64,000 nucleotides of DNA from the NCBI RefSeq assembly GCF_000425125.1, contig NZ_KE384309.1, positions 229,655-293,654 on the forward strand. The letters are read 5' to 3'. Under the pieces are notes generated by a model that was not told where the DNA came from, did not search any database, and worked only from the letters and a program-made list of their open reading frames with translations. This document shows positions 1 to 10,459 of this stretch, in pieces (the first letter of the stretch is position 1; every line of letters begins with the position of its first letter). The DNA is from Paenibacillus taiwanensis DSM 18679. GTDB lineage: Bacteria > Bacillota > Bacilli > Paenibacillales > Paenibacillaceae. The position numbers and the translations under genes were made by a program.

Positions 1-1288
<1,288 letters not shown>

Positions 1289-1498
1289 GCACAGCATGGA
1301 CGGCTATCTTGGCCACGCTCCACTCGACCATAACAGTGGCTGCAAACGGGGAAAAGTAGTAATGCGAACAATTGCCAACGCTGCTTTTTAATTTTAAGAT
1401 GATAGGGAATACAGAAATTATTTTGTACTCACAGCTGATATTTAAAGTAGACTACTTGATCCATAGCGAGTACGAGTTGAATATTGGAGATGAATGAC

Positions 1499-1987
1499 AT
1501 GTCAACAGATGTTACCTACCAACTTTACACGATGTGCATGATAGCAGAAGGAGACAACGTATTACTTTTGAACAGGCCGGATAAGCGAGGTTTTCCAGGT
1601 TACATTGCACCAGGCGGCAAGGTGGATTTCCCCGAAAGTATCGTAAATGGTGCGATTCGCGAAGTGTATGAAGAGACAGGACTTATCGTAAAGGAGATTC
1701 AATATAAAGGGTTAGTAGAATTTTGTGAATCGGATACAGGGCTGCGGTATATGGTTTTTAACTATTTATCGACTTCTCATGAGGGGGAACTGCTGAAGTA
1801 TCCACCAGAGGGCGAATTAATATGGGTTCATCGTGAGCAGGCGCTGGAACTTCCTATGCAGGATTGGTTTCGAAGCAGATTCCCCTTGTTTTTTGAACCC
1901 GGGATATTTGAAATTAGTTCCGTTTGGAGCGAACAGAAGCAACTAACGTTGGATCGGACGACAAAGCAGTATACATCTATTTCATAA
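1499..1987 (+). CDS. Nudix hydrolase (MutT/8-oxo-dGTPase-like)
   Basis: A 162-residue protein with a full Nudix box: GG at the start of the box, a Glu seven residues on, then REVYEETGL, matching G-x5-E-x7-REUxEExGU. Nudix enzymes hydrolyse nucleoside diphosphates linked to another group; this branch is often annotated as 8-oxo-dGTP diphosphatase, but the substrate cannot be read from sequence. In-frame TTG (1484) and ATG (1490) starts overlap the GGAG Shine-Dalgarno at 1486-1489. ATG 1499 lies 9 bases after it and is preferred. The gene stands alone, divergent from the collagen-like gene and convergent with the HAD gene. Confidence 0.85.
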   Translation: MSTDVTYQLYTMCMIAEGDNVLLLNRPDKRGFPGYIAPGGKVDFPESIVNGAIREVYEETGLIVKEIQYKGLVEFCESDTGLRYMVFNYLSTSHEGELLKYPPEGELIWVHREQALELPMQDWFRSRFPLFFEPGIFEISSVWSEQKQLTLDRTTKQYTSIS

Positions 1988-2014
1988 AATTGAAGCAGGG
2001 AACATAACTAAGAA

Positions 2015-2048
2015 AAGCAGCCTGCCCGCTCAGGGCGAAATGGCTGCT
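2015..2048 (-). terminator. Intrinsic terminator enclosing the HAD stop codon
   Basis: On the minus strand an 8-bp stem AAGCAGCC/GGCTGCTT has an inner GCCC/GGGC pairing and is followed by TTTTCTTAG. The TGA stop of the HAD gene lies in the loop, so the hairpin begins inside the coding sequence. Confidence 0.6.
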
Positions 2049-2800
2049 TGTGTGCTTAATTCCGACAACATGGTAACGATCTGGTTCTCGATGTTTGACC
2101 CTATATTAATTTGTGCCGATGCGAGCTTGTGAAGCTCAGGGTGATCACCGATCATGACGGAGTACGCGGCGTGGAGGAACATAGGGAGATCGTTCGTATC
2201 GTTACCAAAGCATATGAACTGACCTTCCTCTATACCAAATTGTCGTAATGCAGCCATCTTGTCTACACCCTCTGCGGTAATATCTACGATCTCCTCATCT
2301 GAATGGTGATGAATACTAATCGGCAACGCAGTAAGCGCTTGATGAAGCGCTGCTGGTTCCGTACAGCTTGTGACAAGGAATTTTGCTGCTTTAGTCTCTG
2401 GAGTTAAGTTCACACTAGCTGCACGGCCTTCTGGGTCTACTTTAGCTAAAAAGGGATGGTTTTGATCACCCGTATAATGATAATCCCACGCCAAATCAAT
2501 CAAGTAAGAGGCTTTATACGCGCCACTTATGCTTATAAGCTCTTCTAAGATAGATGGTGGAATAGAATGAAGCTGTACGAGCTCATGTTTATAATAAGTC
2601 ATAGCACCATTAGCGCCGATCATTAAGCAATCATGCAATTGCTTGTTTAATACAGGTAACATGTCTCGACATGGTCTAGCTGATGCAAAACCGACAACGT
2701 GGCCTTGTTCTCTCAGCTTGAACAGCGCATCTTGAATGGGCTGGCTGACAGGCTCACCCTTAAAGCAGATCGTACCGTCGATATCAAAAATGAAATTCAT
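2030..2800 (-). CDS. Cof-type HAD-IIB family phosphatase
   Basis: A 256-residue HAD-superfamily hydrolase. Motif I is FDIDGT (nucleophile Asp6, acid/base Asp8), motif II is the Ser of FASARP, and motif IV is GNDTNDLPM near the C-terminus. The long cap between motifs II and IV is typical of type IIB (Cof) enzymes, which dephosphorylate sugar phosphates, nucleotides or pyridoxal phosphate. The open frame extends further upstream, but ATG 2800 is preferred because GAGGTGA precedes it by a few bases and the DxDGT motif then begins the protein as usual. It is downstream of, and co-directional with, a MocR regulator 103 bases away; a PLP-related substrate would fit that neighbour but is only a guess. 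Confidence 0.85.
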   Translation of the reverse strand: MNFIFDIDGTICFKGEPVSQPIQDALFKLREQGHVVGFASARPCRDMLPVLNKQLHDCLMIGANGAMTYYKHELVQLHSIPPSILEELISISGAYKASYLIDLAWDYHYTGDQNHPFLAKVDPEGRAASVNLTPETKAAKFLVTSCTEPAALHQALTALPISIHHHSDEEIVDITAEGVDKMAALRQFGIEEGQFICFGNDTNDLPMFLHAAYSVMIGDHPELHKLASAQINIGSNIENQIVTMLSELSTQAAISP

Positions 2801-2903
2801 TTGCTCACCTCGTGTCTGATTGTACCTTTCAAGTGTAAAACTTTTGCCAACAGTCAGAAAGGTACAGATTCTCACTAGTGAAGTGGGACAAGACGGGATG
2901 CGC

Positions 2904-4301
2904 CTAAGATGAAGGAAACCAACTGGATGCGAGCAGCTTTACACCGGCAATCATCTCCGCTTCGTCTAAAGTACCAACACCAAGCAGCACCGCAGGCCAG
3001 CGCGTAGTTGCTTCTGTCCAGTATCTGGATGTACCATACACACGTACGCCTGCTGCATGTGCTTGTGCGAGCAATTCTTCTTCAGTACATTCGAGATGAA
3101 CTTCCAAAAAAACGTGCATGCCCATATCTTTGCCTTGAATGGAAACCGAATCTCCCATATAGGTTAGAATGGCCTGCTGTAGCTGTTTCATCTTCTGCTC
3201 ATAATATTTACGCATACGAGCTATATGTTTGTGCCAACATCCTTCTGCCAGAAAGGCTGCTAATGTGAGCTGATCCAGTCTTGATACGGGTTGATCGTAT
3301 TCTGACAGTTTGTTATCCATAACCTCTATAAGTGAGTGTGGGAGAATCATATAGCTGACATGACATAACGGCAAAATAGATTTCGATAGAGAACCGATAT
3401 AAATCTTATTGTGCAGACCCTCTATGCTGCAAATGGATGGAAGCGGCGTTTCCGCATACCGATATTCCCATTCGTAATCGTCCTCGATTAGCCAACGGTT
3501 TTTATGGGCGGATGCCCAAGCCGCTAATTGCATCCGCTTGTGGAGCGGCATTACCAGCTTGCTTGTAAACTGCTGCGATGAACTGACGTAAAGTGCATTA
3601 AATCCTGAACGTTCAGCAAAATCCAGATCAATTCCGTCCTCTAACAGCGGAATGCCTGTAACATCATATCCCATATTATGAAAAACGAGTCGTGCTCCAT
3701 CGTAACCCGGGTTCTCGACACCTAGTCGAATGTGTTCCCTGTCGAGTAACTGCGCCAATACGGTCACTAGCTGTTGTGGAGTGGACCCGATAATTATCTG
3801 ATCTTCACGGACATGAATACCTCTTGCACTATGTACTAATTTTGTAATTTCGCTGCGCAAAGCTGCTTCACCATAAGGATTGCCTACGGCCTCGTACTGT
3901 TCGGCAAATTGCTTGAAAAGGCGGCTTCGCAGACGATTCCAGACGGAGATCGGGAAGTGACGCAGCTCCACGTTACCATACTTAAAATCTATTATTTCAG
4001 GTGTGTTGACGGTCGAAGGAGCTGGTGGCTTGATACTGTTCGACAATACCGTATCAGCTAAGGGAGCGACTACGTATCCCTTTTTGGGAACACTATATAT
4101 ATAACCCTCTGACAATAAAAGCTGATAAGCAGCATCTACTGTATTTTTGTTTACATGTAATTCCAGTGCGCACTTCCGAATAGACGGCAAGGTACTGCCT
4201 GCTTTCCAATGTCCATTTCTTATTTCTGCCTTCAAATAATCAAAAATCCGCTTATACATCGGTAAATGAGCAGATTCCAACGGCAACGTGAGCGTTGTCA
4301 T
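2904..4301 (-). CDS. MocR/GabR/PdxR-type GntR regulator with aminotransferase domain
   Basis: A 465-residue protein with an N-terminal winged helix (residues 10-80: STLPSIRKCALELHVNKNTV, then SEGYIYSVPKKGY) fused to a fold-type I aminotransferase-like domain (from about 110). The Schiff-base lysine is present as K307 in GSLSKS, and the EDDYEWEY aspartate motif is present. The usual LRxGY segment after the lysine is CHVSY, so the arginine that normally contacts the PLP phosphate is replaced by His. The open frame begins at 4442, but ATG 4301 has GGAG 7 bases upstream and starts right before the helix-turn-helix domain. Family members regulate vitamin B6, GABA or amino-acid genes; the downstream HAD gene or the upstream aminotransferase are candidate targets. 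Confidence 0.85.
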   Translation of the reverse strand: MTTLTLPLESAHLPMYKRIFDYLKAEIRNGHWKAGSTLPSIRKCALELHVNKNTVDAAYQLLLSEGYIYSVPKKGYVVAPLADTVLSNSIKPPAPSTVNTPEIIDFKYGNVELRHFPISVWNRLRSRLFKQFAEQYEAVGNPYGEAALRSEITKLVHSARGIHVREDQIIIGSTPQQLVTVLAQLLDREHIRLGVENPGYDGARLVFHNMGYDVTGIPLLEDGIDLDFAERSGFNALYVSSSQQFTSKLVMPLHKRMQLAAWASAHKNRWLIEDDYEWEYRYAETPLPSICSIEGLHNKIYIGSLSKSILPLCHVSYMILPHSLIEVMDNKLSEYDQPVSRLDQLTLAAFLAEGCWHKHIARMRKYYEQKMKQLQQAILTYMGDSVSIQGKDMGMHVFLEVHLECTEEELLAQAHAAGVRVYGTSRYWTEATTRWPAVLLGVGTLDEAEMIAGVKLLASSWFPSS

Positions 4302-4335
4302 GACGTATCTCCAGACTGATATGTAGAATAAATTC

Positions 4336-4378
4336 AAGGGCCAGAGAAGCGGATCATCATCCGACAACTGTGGCCCTT
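4336..4378 (-). terminator. Hairpin between aminotransferase and MocR gene
   Basis: A perfect 8-bp stem AAGGGCCA/TGGCCCTT (4336-4343 with 4371-4378) has an inner CGGAT/ATCCG stem. It lies just downstream of the minus-strand aminotransferase gene, but the following T tract is poor (GAATTTATT), so termination strength is uncertain. Confidence 0.45.
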
Positions 4379-4401
4379 TCAGCACGACTATATAAATAGA
4401 G

Positions 4402-5697
4402 TTAGGATTGCAAATCCAGTACACCTTGATAAATTTTGTCAAATAGCTCTTCTAGGTTCTCTTCTTCAATACAAGAGAATGCAACTCGCAAGTCGGTATC
4501 CCCAAGTGCGATCGTACCAATACCGTAATGGTCTAACAAATGAAGGCGAAGCGTCTCCGCATTCACATGATCCAGCTTCAGACACATGAAATAGCCCGAA
4601 TTAAATGGATAGTAAGACCATACGCCGTTGTATTTACCGCTATCTAGCAGCGATTTCACTTTATTGGCACGGCCTTTCATAATGTTAAACTTCTCTTGCT
4701 TTTGGGATTCAAAGTCAGGCGATTGCAGCGCATGCAGCACAAAGGTCTGGGATGGGTGCGGACCGCTTGAGATGGTGGAACGAATAATACCCATCGTCTT
4801 CTGCTCCAATGCGGCAAGCAGGGAATCAGATGTTGAGGCATAAGTAATAAATCCTACACGGAAGCCCCATACGTATTCTTCCTTCGTGGCACCGTCAACT
4901 TTAACAGCCAGTACATTAGGATGAATGGAGGCCAAGGTGCCAAAGAGTGATTCGTGCACGGAGTCCTCGAAAAATAGCCCGAAATAGGCATCATCAGTAA
5001 CGACAACCAGCTTCATGCCGGCTTCTGCTGCTTCCTTGATGACAGCTACGATCTTCTCGCCTTCTTCTCGGCCTGGCGTATATCCCGTCGGATTGTTCGG
5101 GAAATTAAGCACAACAATAGCTTTGCCTTTATCACGATTCGCGAGCAGAGATGCACGCAAAGCCTCGCTGTTAAACTTCCACTCGTCATTGTAGAGCGGG
5201 TAGTACACCATCTCGGCTCCCCGACGAATGTTAAACGTTAATTCGTAGTTCTCCCAGTTTTTGTCGGGCAAAATGACCACATCACCATCGTCCGCAAACA
5301 GGTCTGCCACAATACTTAAGCCATGTGTCAAGGCATTGGTTACGATCGGATTGCTAATGTTTTTGCCAACAAGGGAAGGGTTCTCCTTTAACATTTTCTC
5401 GCGCCACAGCTTGCGAAGCTCAGGCTTGCCTGCAGGAGGTGCATATGGATAGATGTCCTTCGGGTTAAACGCTGACAGTTGATCTTGGATGACCTTCAGG
5501 TGCATCGGAGCTTTGTCTTCGATTGCAATACCAATCGTGGCATTAAACAGCTTTGCTTTGCTTGCTGCCTCCGCCGATTGGCTTAATATGCCTTCCTTAG
5601 GAAAGTAAATGAGTTGGCCCAAGCGGGACAACATGCTGAAAATTTGTTCATTTTCCTGACGAATCGTTTCGTTTAACTGGTGAGCGAGTGGGTTCAT
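4402..5697 (-). CDS. Class I/II PLP-dependent aminotransferase
   Basis: A 431-residue fold-type I aminotransferase. It shows the NFPNNPTGY motif that contacts PLP and substrate, the VVTDDAYFGLF motif with the ring-nitrogen Asp and ring Tyr, and a VDGATKEEYVWGFRVGF segment carrying the likely Schiff-base lysine and the phosphate-binding Arg. The C-terminal LRVAFSC corresponds to the substrate-carboxylate Arg region. Substrate is not assignable. GGAAGG touches the first ATG (5706) but lies 9 bases from a second in-frame ATG (5697), which I chose. The MocR gene follows after a 100-base gap with a hairpin, so the pair may be regulator and target. Confidence 0.8.
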   Translation of the reverse strand: MNPLAHQLNETIRQENEQIFSMLSRLGQLIYFPKEGILSQSAEAASKAKLFNATIGIAIEDKAPMHLKVIQDQLSAFNPKDIYPYAPPAGKPELRKLWREKMLKENPSLVGKNISNPIVTNALTHGLSIVADLFADDGDVVILPDKNWENYELTFNIRRGAEMVYYPLYNDEWKFNSEALRASLLANRDKGKAIVVLNFPNNPTGYTPGREEGEKIVAVIKEAAEAGMKLVVVTDDAYFGLFFEDSVHESLFGTLASIHPNVLAVKVDGATKEEYVWGFRVGFITYASTSDSLLAALEQKTMGIIRSTISSGPHPSQTFVLHALQSPDFESQKQEKFNIMKGRANKVKSLLDSGKYNGVWSYYPFNSGYFMCLKLDHVNAETLRLHLLDHYGIGTIALGDTDLRVAFSCIEEENLEELFDKIYQGVLDLQS

Positions 5698-5836
5698 CTT
5701 TTCCATCCTTCCAACTTCATTCTGAATTGAACTAATGACCCTATTATACCATTAAGCTTGATCATTCGTCATTGTGATTTGGAAATCAGTTCCTTTAGCG
5801 GGGATTCTTTTTGTCTCATCTTTGTTTACGGGTGTA

Positions 5837-6466
5837 TTAAGAGAAAGGACAACGCCGAAGGTCCAGCTTTTCCATCCATGCGATCGTTTCCGCATCTCCA
5901 GGAGCCTGTCTATTCGTCAATCCTTGCTTTACCATTTGATGCTTTTTTTCGGGTAAGTTTTGACCAAACTTAAATTTAGCAGTAAGATCCTCGATATTTA
6001 GTTTGTAAATAAAGAGGGCAGATTCTTGTTTGGCATAACCAGACATCGTCCAGTCAAATGGCTCATATCCACCTTCAGGCTGCAATTTCTCCATAAACGC
6101 TGTGAAAAATGTTGTTTTTTCAACCGGATCGTTAACAATCGACATCGTACCTTTAATGTGTACAGATCTGAAAAAAGTAGTGGCTGGGCAGGCAAATACC
6201 GGATCTACAAAATGGGAAGGAATGAGGGCATGCATTTCCGAAACGTTAAATGAGGCTTTTGGACACCGTTTTAACTGCTCGACTTTCTCGCCTTTACGAC
6301 TGCTGTGGAAGTACACTGCATTTTGCTCCGGCACATGAATGTACATAATAGGCGTTAGTCGTGGATAACCGTCCTCTCCCGTCGTTCCAAGAACGCCATA
6401 AGGCTGCTCTTTCAAAAAATCGTTAATTAATTTTTGACCTTGTACTTCAAATTCTGCCCGTCTCAA
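5837..6466 (-). CDS. Pyridoxamine 5'-phosphate oxidase-like FMN-binding protein
   Basis: A 209-residue FMN-binding split-barrel protein of the PNPOx-like/NimA-type group: GVLGTTGEDGYPRLTPIMYIH is the first strand pair, followed by YFHSSRKGEKVEQLKR and a central HIKGTMSIV segment. Such proteins bind flavin (sometimes F420 or haem) and reduce small molecules; the substrate is unknown. The start is TTG: GGGAGG lies 8 bases upstream and no internal ATG fits the domain better. It is divergent from the following MocR regulator with about 144 bases between starts, a common arrangement for MocR regulators and their targets. Confidence 0.8.
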   Translation of the reverse strand: MRRAEFEVQGQKLINDFLKEQPYGVLGTTGEDGYPRLTPIMYIHVPEQNAVYFHSSRKGEKVEQLKRCPKASFNVSEMHALIPSHFVDPVFACPATTFFRSVHIKGTMSIVNDPVEKTTFFTAFMEKLQPEGGYEPFDWTMSGYAKQESALFIYKLNIEDLTAKFKFGQNLPEKKHQMVKQGLTNRQAPGDAETIAWMEKLDLRRCPFS

Positions 6467-6610
6467 ATGGCTCGCCTCCCTGATTGTTGTATCGGTATCC
6501 TTAATTCATGCTTATGAGCATATCGCAAAAAGTGAACATGCAATAAGATCCAATTTGGATTAATATGAATGTACCAGTTTCATGATATCAAGTACGAAGG
6601 AGACAAACTC

Positions 6611-8113
6611 ATGAACGGCTTAGCTGCATACACGACATGGTTGGAAATGGGATATGGAAAAGGTGAAGCCTTATACCGCTCCATTAGGCAGCACATCTTG
6701 GAAGGTAAATTGATAAGCGGTGTTCCATTGGCTTCAACACGTGAAGTGGCTAAGCAACTATCGATGTCGAGAGGAACGGTCCTCTCGGCGTATGATCGCC
6801 TTATATCGGAAGGTTACGCAGAAGCGGCCCAAGGCAGCCATACGAGAGTAGCTCGCATGTTGAAGCTGCAGCAGCCTTCGTTGACCGAACAAGTCGCTCA
6901 GGAAGTCACATTATCGGAATGGGCAGAAAGAGTTGTTCAAGCAGAATGCACCGTACCTAATCGTTTGTCAAATCTGCCTGCACCGAAAACGATTGATCTT
7001 AGTGTTGGCGGGAGTTCAAGTCACCGTTTTCCAGTGGTGGATTGGCAGCGCTGCTTGCGACAGGCTATTCGTGAAATGGATTGGCAGCAACCATCTGCAC
7101 AACTAGGTAATGCTGGACTTCATCCGCTACAGCACGCCATTGCTGCTCATCTGATGCGTCACCGTGGCGTGTATGCATCACCTGATCGTATCGTGCTCAC
7201 ACATGGTTCCAAACATGCTTTAACGCTGCTGGTGCAATTGCTCGCGAGACAAGGTGACGCTGTGTTAATGGAGACGCCTGGCTACAGAGGCATCCATCAA
7301 GCTGTCCGAGCGGCAGGGGGTGAACCTCTGTACTTTGCAGTTGAGATGGAGTCACAACTTAGCGAGCTGCTGCAAAGTTCCGAGGCACGATTAGCAATCG
7401 TGACCCCCAATCGACATTTTCCAACGGGCCGTACGATGAGTGTTTCTGCTCGCAGCGAACTGTTGAGGTGGGCTCAGAGCGGACAAAAGTGGATTATAGA
7501 GGATGATTACGATAGTGAGTTTGGATTTGGTGGCAAGCGTTACGAACCTTTGCAGTCGATGGATCGACATAGCCGTGTTATTTATGTTGGCTCTTTCACG
7601 CGTACCTTGAGCGCGAAGCTTCGTATAGGTTACATGGTTTTGCCTGAGACGCTGCTTGCGCCTGTTCAATCTGCACTTCGCTTGTATAGTTATAATGAGT
7701 ATGAACGTGTGGAGTATGTTGCGCTTGCGCTTTTTATGAATAGTGGTGAATACGAGCGGCATCTGAGGCGTATTAATCGGGAGCATCGTCGAAAAGTACA
7801 AATATATTGCCGGATCATGCAGGATAATGTAAGTCATTTGTTTAAATGGTATGCTGAGGATGTAGGTCTCCATTTATATGCACGGTGGAAGCAGCCATCA
7901 GCGATGTATCAGCCGTTTTGTGATGAAGCTGCACGCAGGGGTGTTGTTTGGCAAGATGGGAGACACTACAATTTAGGGGAGGCAGTTGCCCCTGTTAGCG
8001 TATTATTTGGCTTGTCCCATGTAGATGAAGCCGCGTGGACGATAGCTTGCGAGCGTATGCGCTTAGCATGGGAGGCCGTATTTCAACAGAAAAATATGCA
8101 AATGGATAAATAA
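6611..8113 (+). CDS. MocR-type regulator lacking the PLP lysine
   Basis: A 500-residue GntR-type winged helix (about 15-80: ASTREVAKQLSMSRGTVLSAY, then SEGYAEAAQGSHT) fused to an aminotransferase-like domain. Conserved features include ETPGYRG, FPTGRTMS and EDDYDSEFGF. The segment that should read S-K-T-L reads GSFTRTLSAKLRIGY: the Schiff-base lysine position is Arg331 (codon CGT), while the LRxGY arginine is kept. It may therefore bind PLP weakly, bind another ligand, or use nearby Lys336. ATG 6611 has AAGGAG 8 bases upstream; the earlier ATG at 6569 has no such site. An AraC regulator follows 13 bases later, so the two are probably co-transcribed. Confidence 0.85.
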   Translation: MNGLAAYTTWLEMGYGKGEALYRSIRQHILEGKLISGVPLASTREVAKQLSMSRGTVLSAYDRLISEGYAEAAQGSHTRVARMLKLQQPSLTEQVAQEVTLSEWAERVVQAECTVPNRLSNLPAPKTIDLSVGGSSSHRFPVVDWQRCLRQAIREMDWQQPSAQLGNAGLHPLQHAIAAHLMRHRGVYASPDRIVLTHGSKHALTLLVQLLARQGDAVLMETPGYRGIHQAVRAAGGEPLYFAVEMESQLSELLQSSEARLAIVTPNRHFPTGRTMSVSARSELLRWAQSGQKWIIEDDYDSEFGFGGKRYEPLQSMDRHSRVIYVGSFTRTLSAKLRIGYMVLPETLLAPVQSALRLYSYNEYERVEYVALALFMNSGEYERHLRRINREHRRKVQIYCRIMQDNVSHLFKWYAEDVGLHLYARWKQPSAMYQPFCDEAARRGVVWQDGRHYNLGEAVAPVSVLFGLSHVDEAAWTIACERMRLAWEAVFQQKNMQMDK

Positions 8114-8126
8114 AGGAGGCAACGAC

Positions 8127-8912
8127 ATGTTGAATGCCGCGCCGACTTCTTACGTCTGGAAGCCTGCAATTGCCAAAATTACATGTGAGCCGAATTGGAA
8201 ATGGCAAAAGCGGGAAAAACCGATGGCCAATTATGATTTGTTTTACGTGTGGAGTGGCGAAGGAGAAGTAGTTTTAAATGATGTGCCCTATCAAGTGAGT
8301 AAAGGGAGCTGCTTTATGTTCCGGGCGGGCGATCATACAAGTGCAACACATAATCCACAGAAGCCGCTTACGCTAACGTATATTCACTTTGATGTGGAGG
8401 AACCGGTTGCTCTAGTGCCTGTGGCGTATCGTGAATTAACCGAGACGGTTGATTTTGAACATTTGCTGGCTCGTTTTGTCCGACTATATATGACAAAGCC
8501 TTATGGCTACGATATTGAGATTCAGCTTGTTCTCAAGCAGATGATGATCTACTTGCTGCGTACAGATCAAGAAGAGCCAAGTGAACGTAATACGAGCCAT
8601 CAATTAGCGGTTTCCATTCATGAAATCGCCAATTTTATTAGGCAAAATCCGAGCATGTCCCATCGCATTGAAGATTTGTCAGCGCGTGCGCATTTGTCGC
8701 CGCGTTATTTCTCTGTGAAATTCAAAGAACTGATTGGGATGTCTGTCCAAAGTTATATTATCCGCTCGCGGATTGAGCGAGCAGAACATTTGCTGCATCA
8801 CGCTGGGATGAATGTGACAGAGGTAGCGGATGCACTTGGTTATCGCGATATTTTTTTCTTTAGTCGTCAATTCAAGCAGTATACTGGACGCAGCCCTTCC
8901 GAAATCCGATAA
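8127..8912 (+). CDS. AraC-family regulator with cupin sensor domain
   Basis: A 261-residue protein. The N-terminal half (about 35-115: FYVWSGEGEVVLNDVPYQV, KGSCFMFRAGD) is a cupin-type ligand-binding domain. The C-terminal about 100 residues hold the two AraC helix-turn-helix motifs (IEDLSARAHLSPRYFSVKFK and the conserved VTEVADALGYRDIFFFSRQF, then TGRSPSEIR). AAAGGAGG sits 7 bases before ATG 8127, directly after the MocR stop. Ligand and targets are unknown; the MocR gene upstream may be its regulatory partner. Confidence 0.88.
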   Translation: MLNAAPTSYVWKPAIAKITCEPNWKWQKREKPMANYDLFYVWSGEGEVVLNDVPYQVSKGSCFMFRAGDHTSATHNPQKPLTLTYIHFDVEEPVALVPVAYRELTETVDFEHLLARFVRLYMTKPYGYDIEIQLVLKQMMIYLLRTDQEEPSERNTSHQLAVSIHEIANFIRQNPSMSHRIEDLSARAHLSPRYFSVKFKELIGMSVQSYIIRSRIERAEHLLHHAGMNVTEVADALGYRDIFFFSRQFKQYTGRSPSEIR

Positions 8913-9081
8913 GTTGTGTATTGTGTCGTTATGGAGTTCAGGGCTTCAAGATTTCACTTGGGTAGAAGAATCAGAAGTATGAAGCGCCATAATTGCGAGG
9001 CAATAAGAAAGCGATATTATTTATTTTCTATACTAGAAGCTGTCACAGAGAAAGATGAAGCCGATATTGGAGGATGAATTA

Positions 9082-9552
9082 ATGACTACGAAACAAGAGA
9101 AGATTTCGATTATGAAGGAACTCATTTCATTTGTGGAATCACTAAAACTTCTGGATGAATTGACTTGGTTGACTCCGTTACAAGAAGGAAAATGGTCTAC
9201 ATGCGAAATTATAGGGCATATCGCGTTATGGGATCGCTTTTTTTACGAAGGTGCAGTTTTACGGATAGCTCAACATGAATCATTAACATTAAAGAAGGTT
9301 GATTTTGAACAGTTTAATCGCGAGGCGAGCGAATATAGCAAAACCGTTTCCAAGGATAAATTACTCGAGCTGACAGTCCAAAATAGAGCAGCTATTATAG
9401 CGGCGCTCCAACGCATCCCTGAAGAAGAATATAAGATCGAGCATGGAAGCGGTAAGCTTTCAGTAGATAGTTACATCGAAGACTTTGAGCATCATGACCG
9501 TCATCATATGAATCAGATCAAGCGATTTTTGGAAGAACATTCATTGTCATGA
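9082..9552 (+). CDS. DinB-like four-helix protein
   Basis: A 156-residue helical protein of the DinB/YfiT-like superfamily. Candidate metal-binding histidines are in CEIIGHIALWDRFFYEG and in the C-terminal EHHDRHHMNQIKRFL motif. Members include metal-dependent thiol transferases (bacillithiol, mycothiol) and uncharacterised stress proteins. ATG 9082 has GGAGG 8 bases upstream and is preferred over an earlier GTG/ATG in the same frame. The 169 bases upstream, after the AraC gene, show no clear hairpin. Confidence 0.8.
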   Translation: MTTKQEKISIMKELISFVESLKLLDELTWLTPLQEGKWSTCEIIGHIALWDRFFYEGAVLRIAQHESLTLKKVDFEQFNREASEYSKTVSKDKLLELTVQNRAAIIAALQRIPEEEYKIEHGSGKLSVDSYIEDFEHHDRHHMNQIKRFLEEHSLS

Positions 9553-9672
9553 TGTCGTTTTAGTATGACTAAGTGTGATGAAGTGTGACCAAGTGAGGCT
9601 AGCCTTAATACGCCATAACGGACTAGTGAAGGACAGGAAAAGGTTTTTGATTTAGATGTGGCAAAGGTTTAA

Positions 9673-9695
9673 AGGAGTGCAGCTACTGCACTCCT
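9673..9695 (-). terminator. Perfect 10-bp hairpin downstream of aquaporin gene
   Basis: AGGAGTGCAG-CTA-CTGCACTCCT is a perfect 10-bp stem with a 3-base loop, 78 bases after the aquaporin stop on the minus strand. The minus-strand continuation is TTTAAACC, a weak T tract. It may terminate either convergent transcript. Confidence 0.45.
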
Positions 9696-9772
9696 GCTAA
9701 TTGTATTACTTGTATGTACCTTTTTTTGGGGCGACAAAAAGGTGCTTTATTTGATTGGTTTGCTTTATTTGG

Positions 9773-10459
9773 TTATACTTGCTGACGCCGCTGGTTTATT
9801 ATTTTATAGGCTAGAACGGCTACAATCGCACCGATGAGTGGAGCCACAATAAATACCCACAGTTCAGATAGGGCCTCTCCACCTAGCAAAATTGCAGGCC
9901 CGAAGCTTCTTGCTGGATTAACCGAGGTACCAGTAAGCCCGATGCCTAGAATGTGGACGAATGCAAGTGTAAATCCGATGACCAACCCGGCTATGCTGCT
10001 GTTATTGGAACTGGAAGTGACGCCGAGAATGGTGTAAATAAACACAAAGGTTAGAATGATCTCAACCATAACAGCTATTCCCACCGTAATTCCGATTCCA
10101 TAGCCTGTGCCAAAGCCATTTTGCCCGAGATTGGTTACAGTTGTTGTGCCCGTTGAGCTGATAATAGCATAGAGAATTCCTGATGCGGATACAGCTCCAA
10201 GAAGCTGAGCAATGACGTAACCGATGAAATCACCACCTGAGCATTTTCGGGTAAGTAACATTGCCAACGAAACAGCCGGATTAATATGACATCCTGAAAC
10301 CGGTCCAATTACGTAGGCCATAGCAACGATTGATAGACCAAAAGCAAATGCGATTCCAAGATAGCCAAGCTCGCCACCAGCTGTTGCTGCACTGCCACAC
10401 CCAAACAGAACAAGCACGAACGTTCCTATGAACTCGGCTATATATTTTTTAAATGACAT
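9773..10459 (-). CDS. aqpZ: Aquaporin (AqpZ-like water channel)
   Basis: A 228-residue MIP-family channel with six predicted membrane helices and both NPA boxes (GCHINPAVS and GTSVNPARS). The selectivity-filter His of AqpZ-type channels appears conserved in the helix-5 segment AFVHILGI, and the filter Arg follows the second NPA box. This favours a water channel over a glycerol facilitator (GlpF has Gly at the His position). AAAGGAGG lies 6 bases before the ATG. It is a single gene, convergent with the DinB gene and divergent from a GNAT gene. Confidence 0.9.
   Translation of the reverse strand: MSFKKYIAEFIGTFVLVLFGCGSAATAGGELGYLGIAFAFGLSIVAMAYVIGPVSGCHINPAVSLAMLLTRKCSGGDFIGYVIAQLLGAVSASGILYAIISSTGTTTVTNLGQNGFGTGYGIGITVGIAVMVEIILTFVFIYTILGVTSSSNNSSIAGLVIGFTLAFVHILGIGLTGTSVNPARSFGPAILLGGEALSELWVFIVAPLIGAIVAVLAYKIINQRRQQV

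Noticed and set aside
7391-7873. 160-codon minus-strand frame inside the MocR gene
   Set aside because: Antisense to a conserved aminotransferase-like domain, with no domain of its own.
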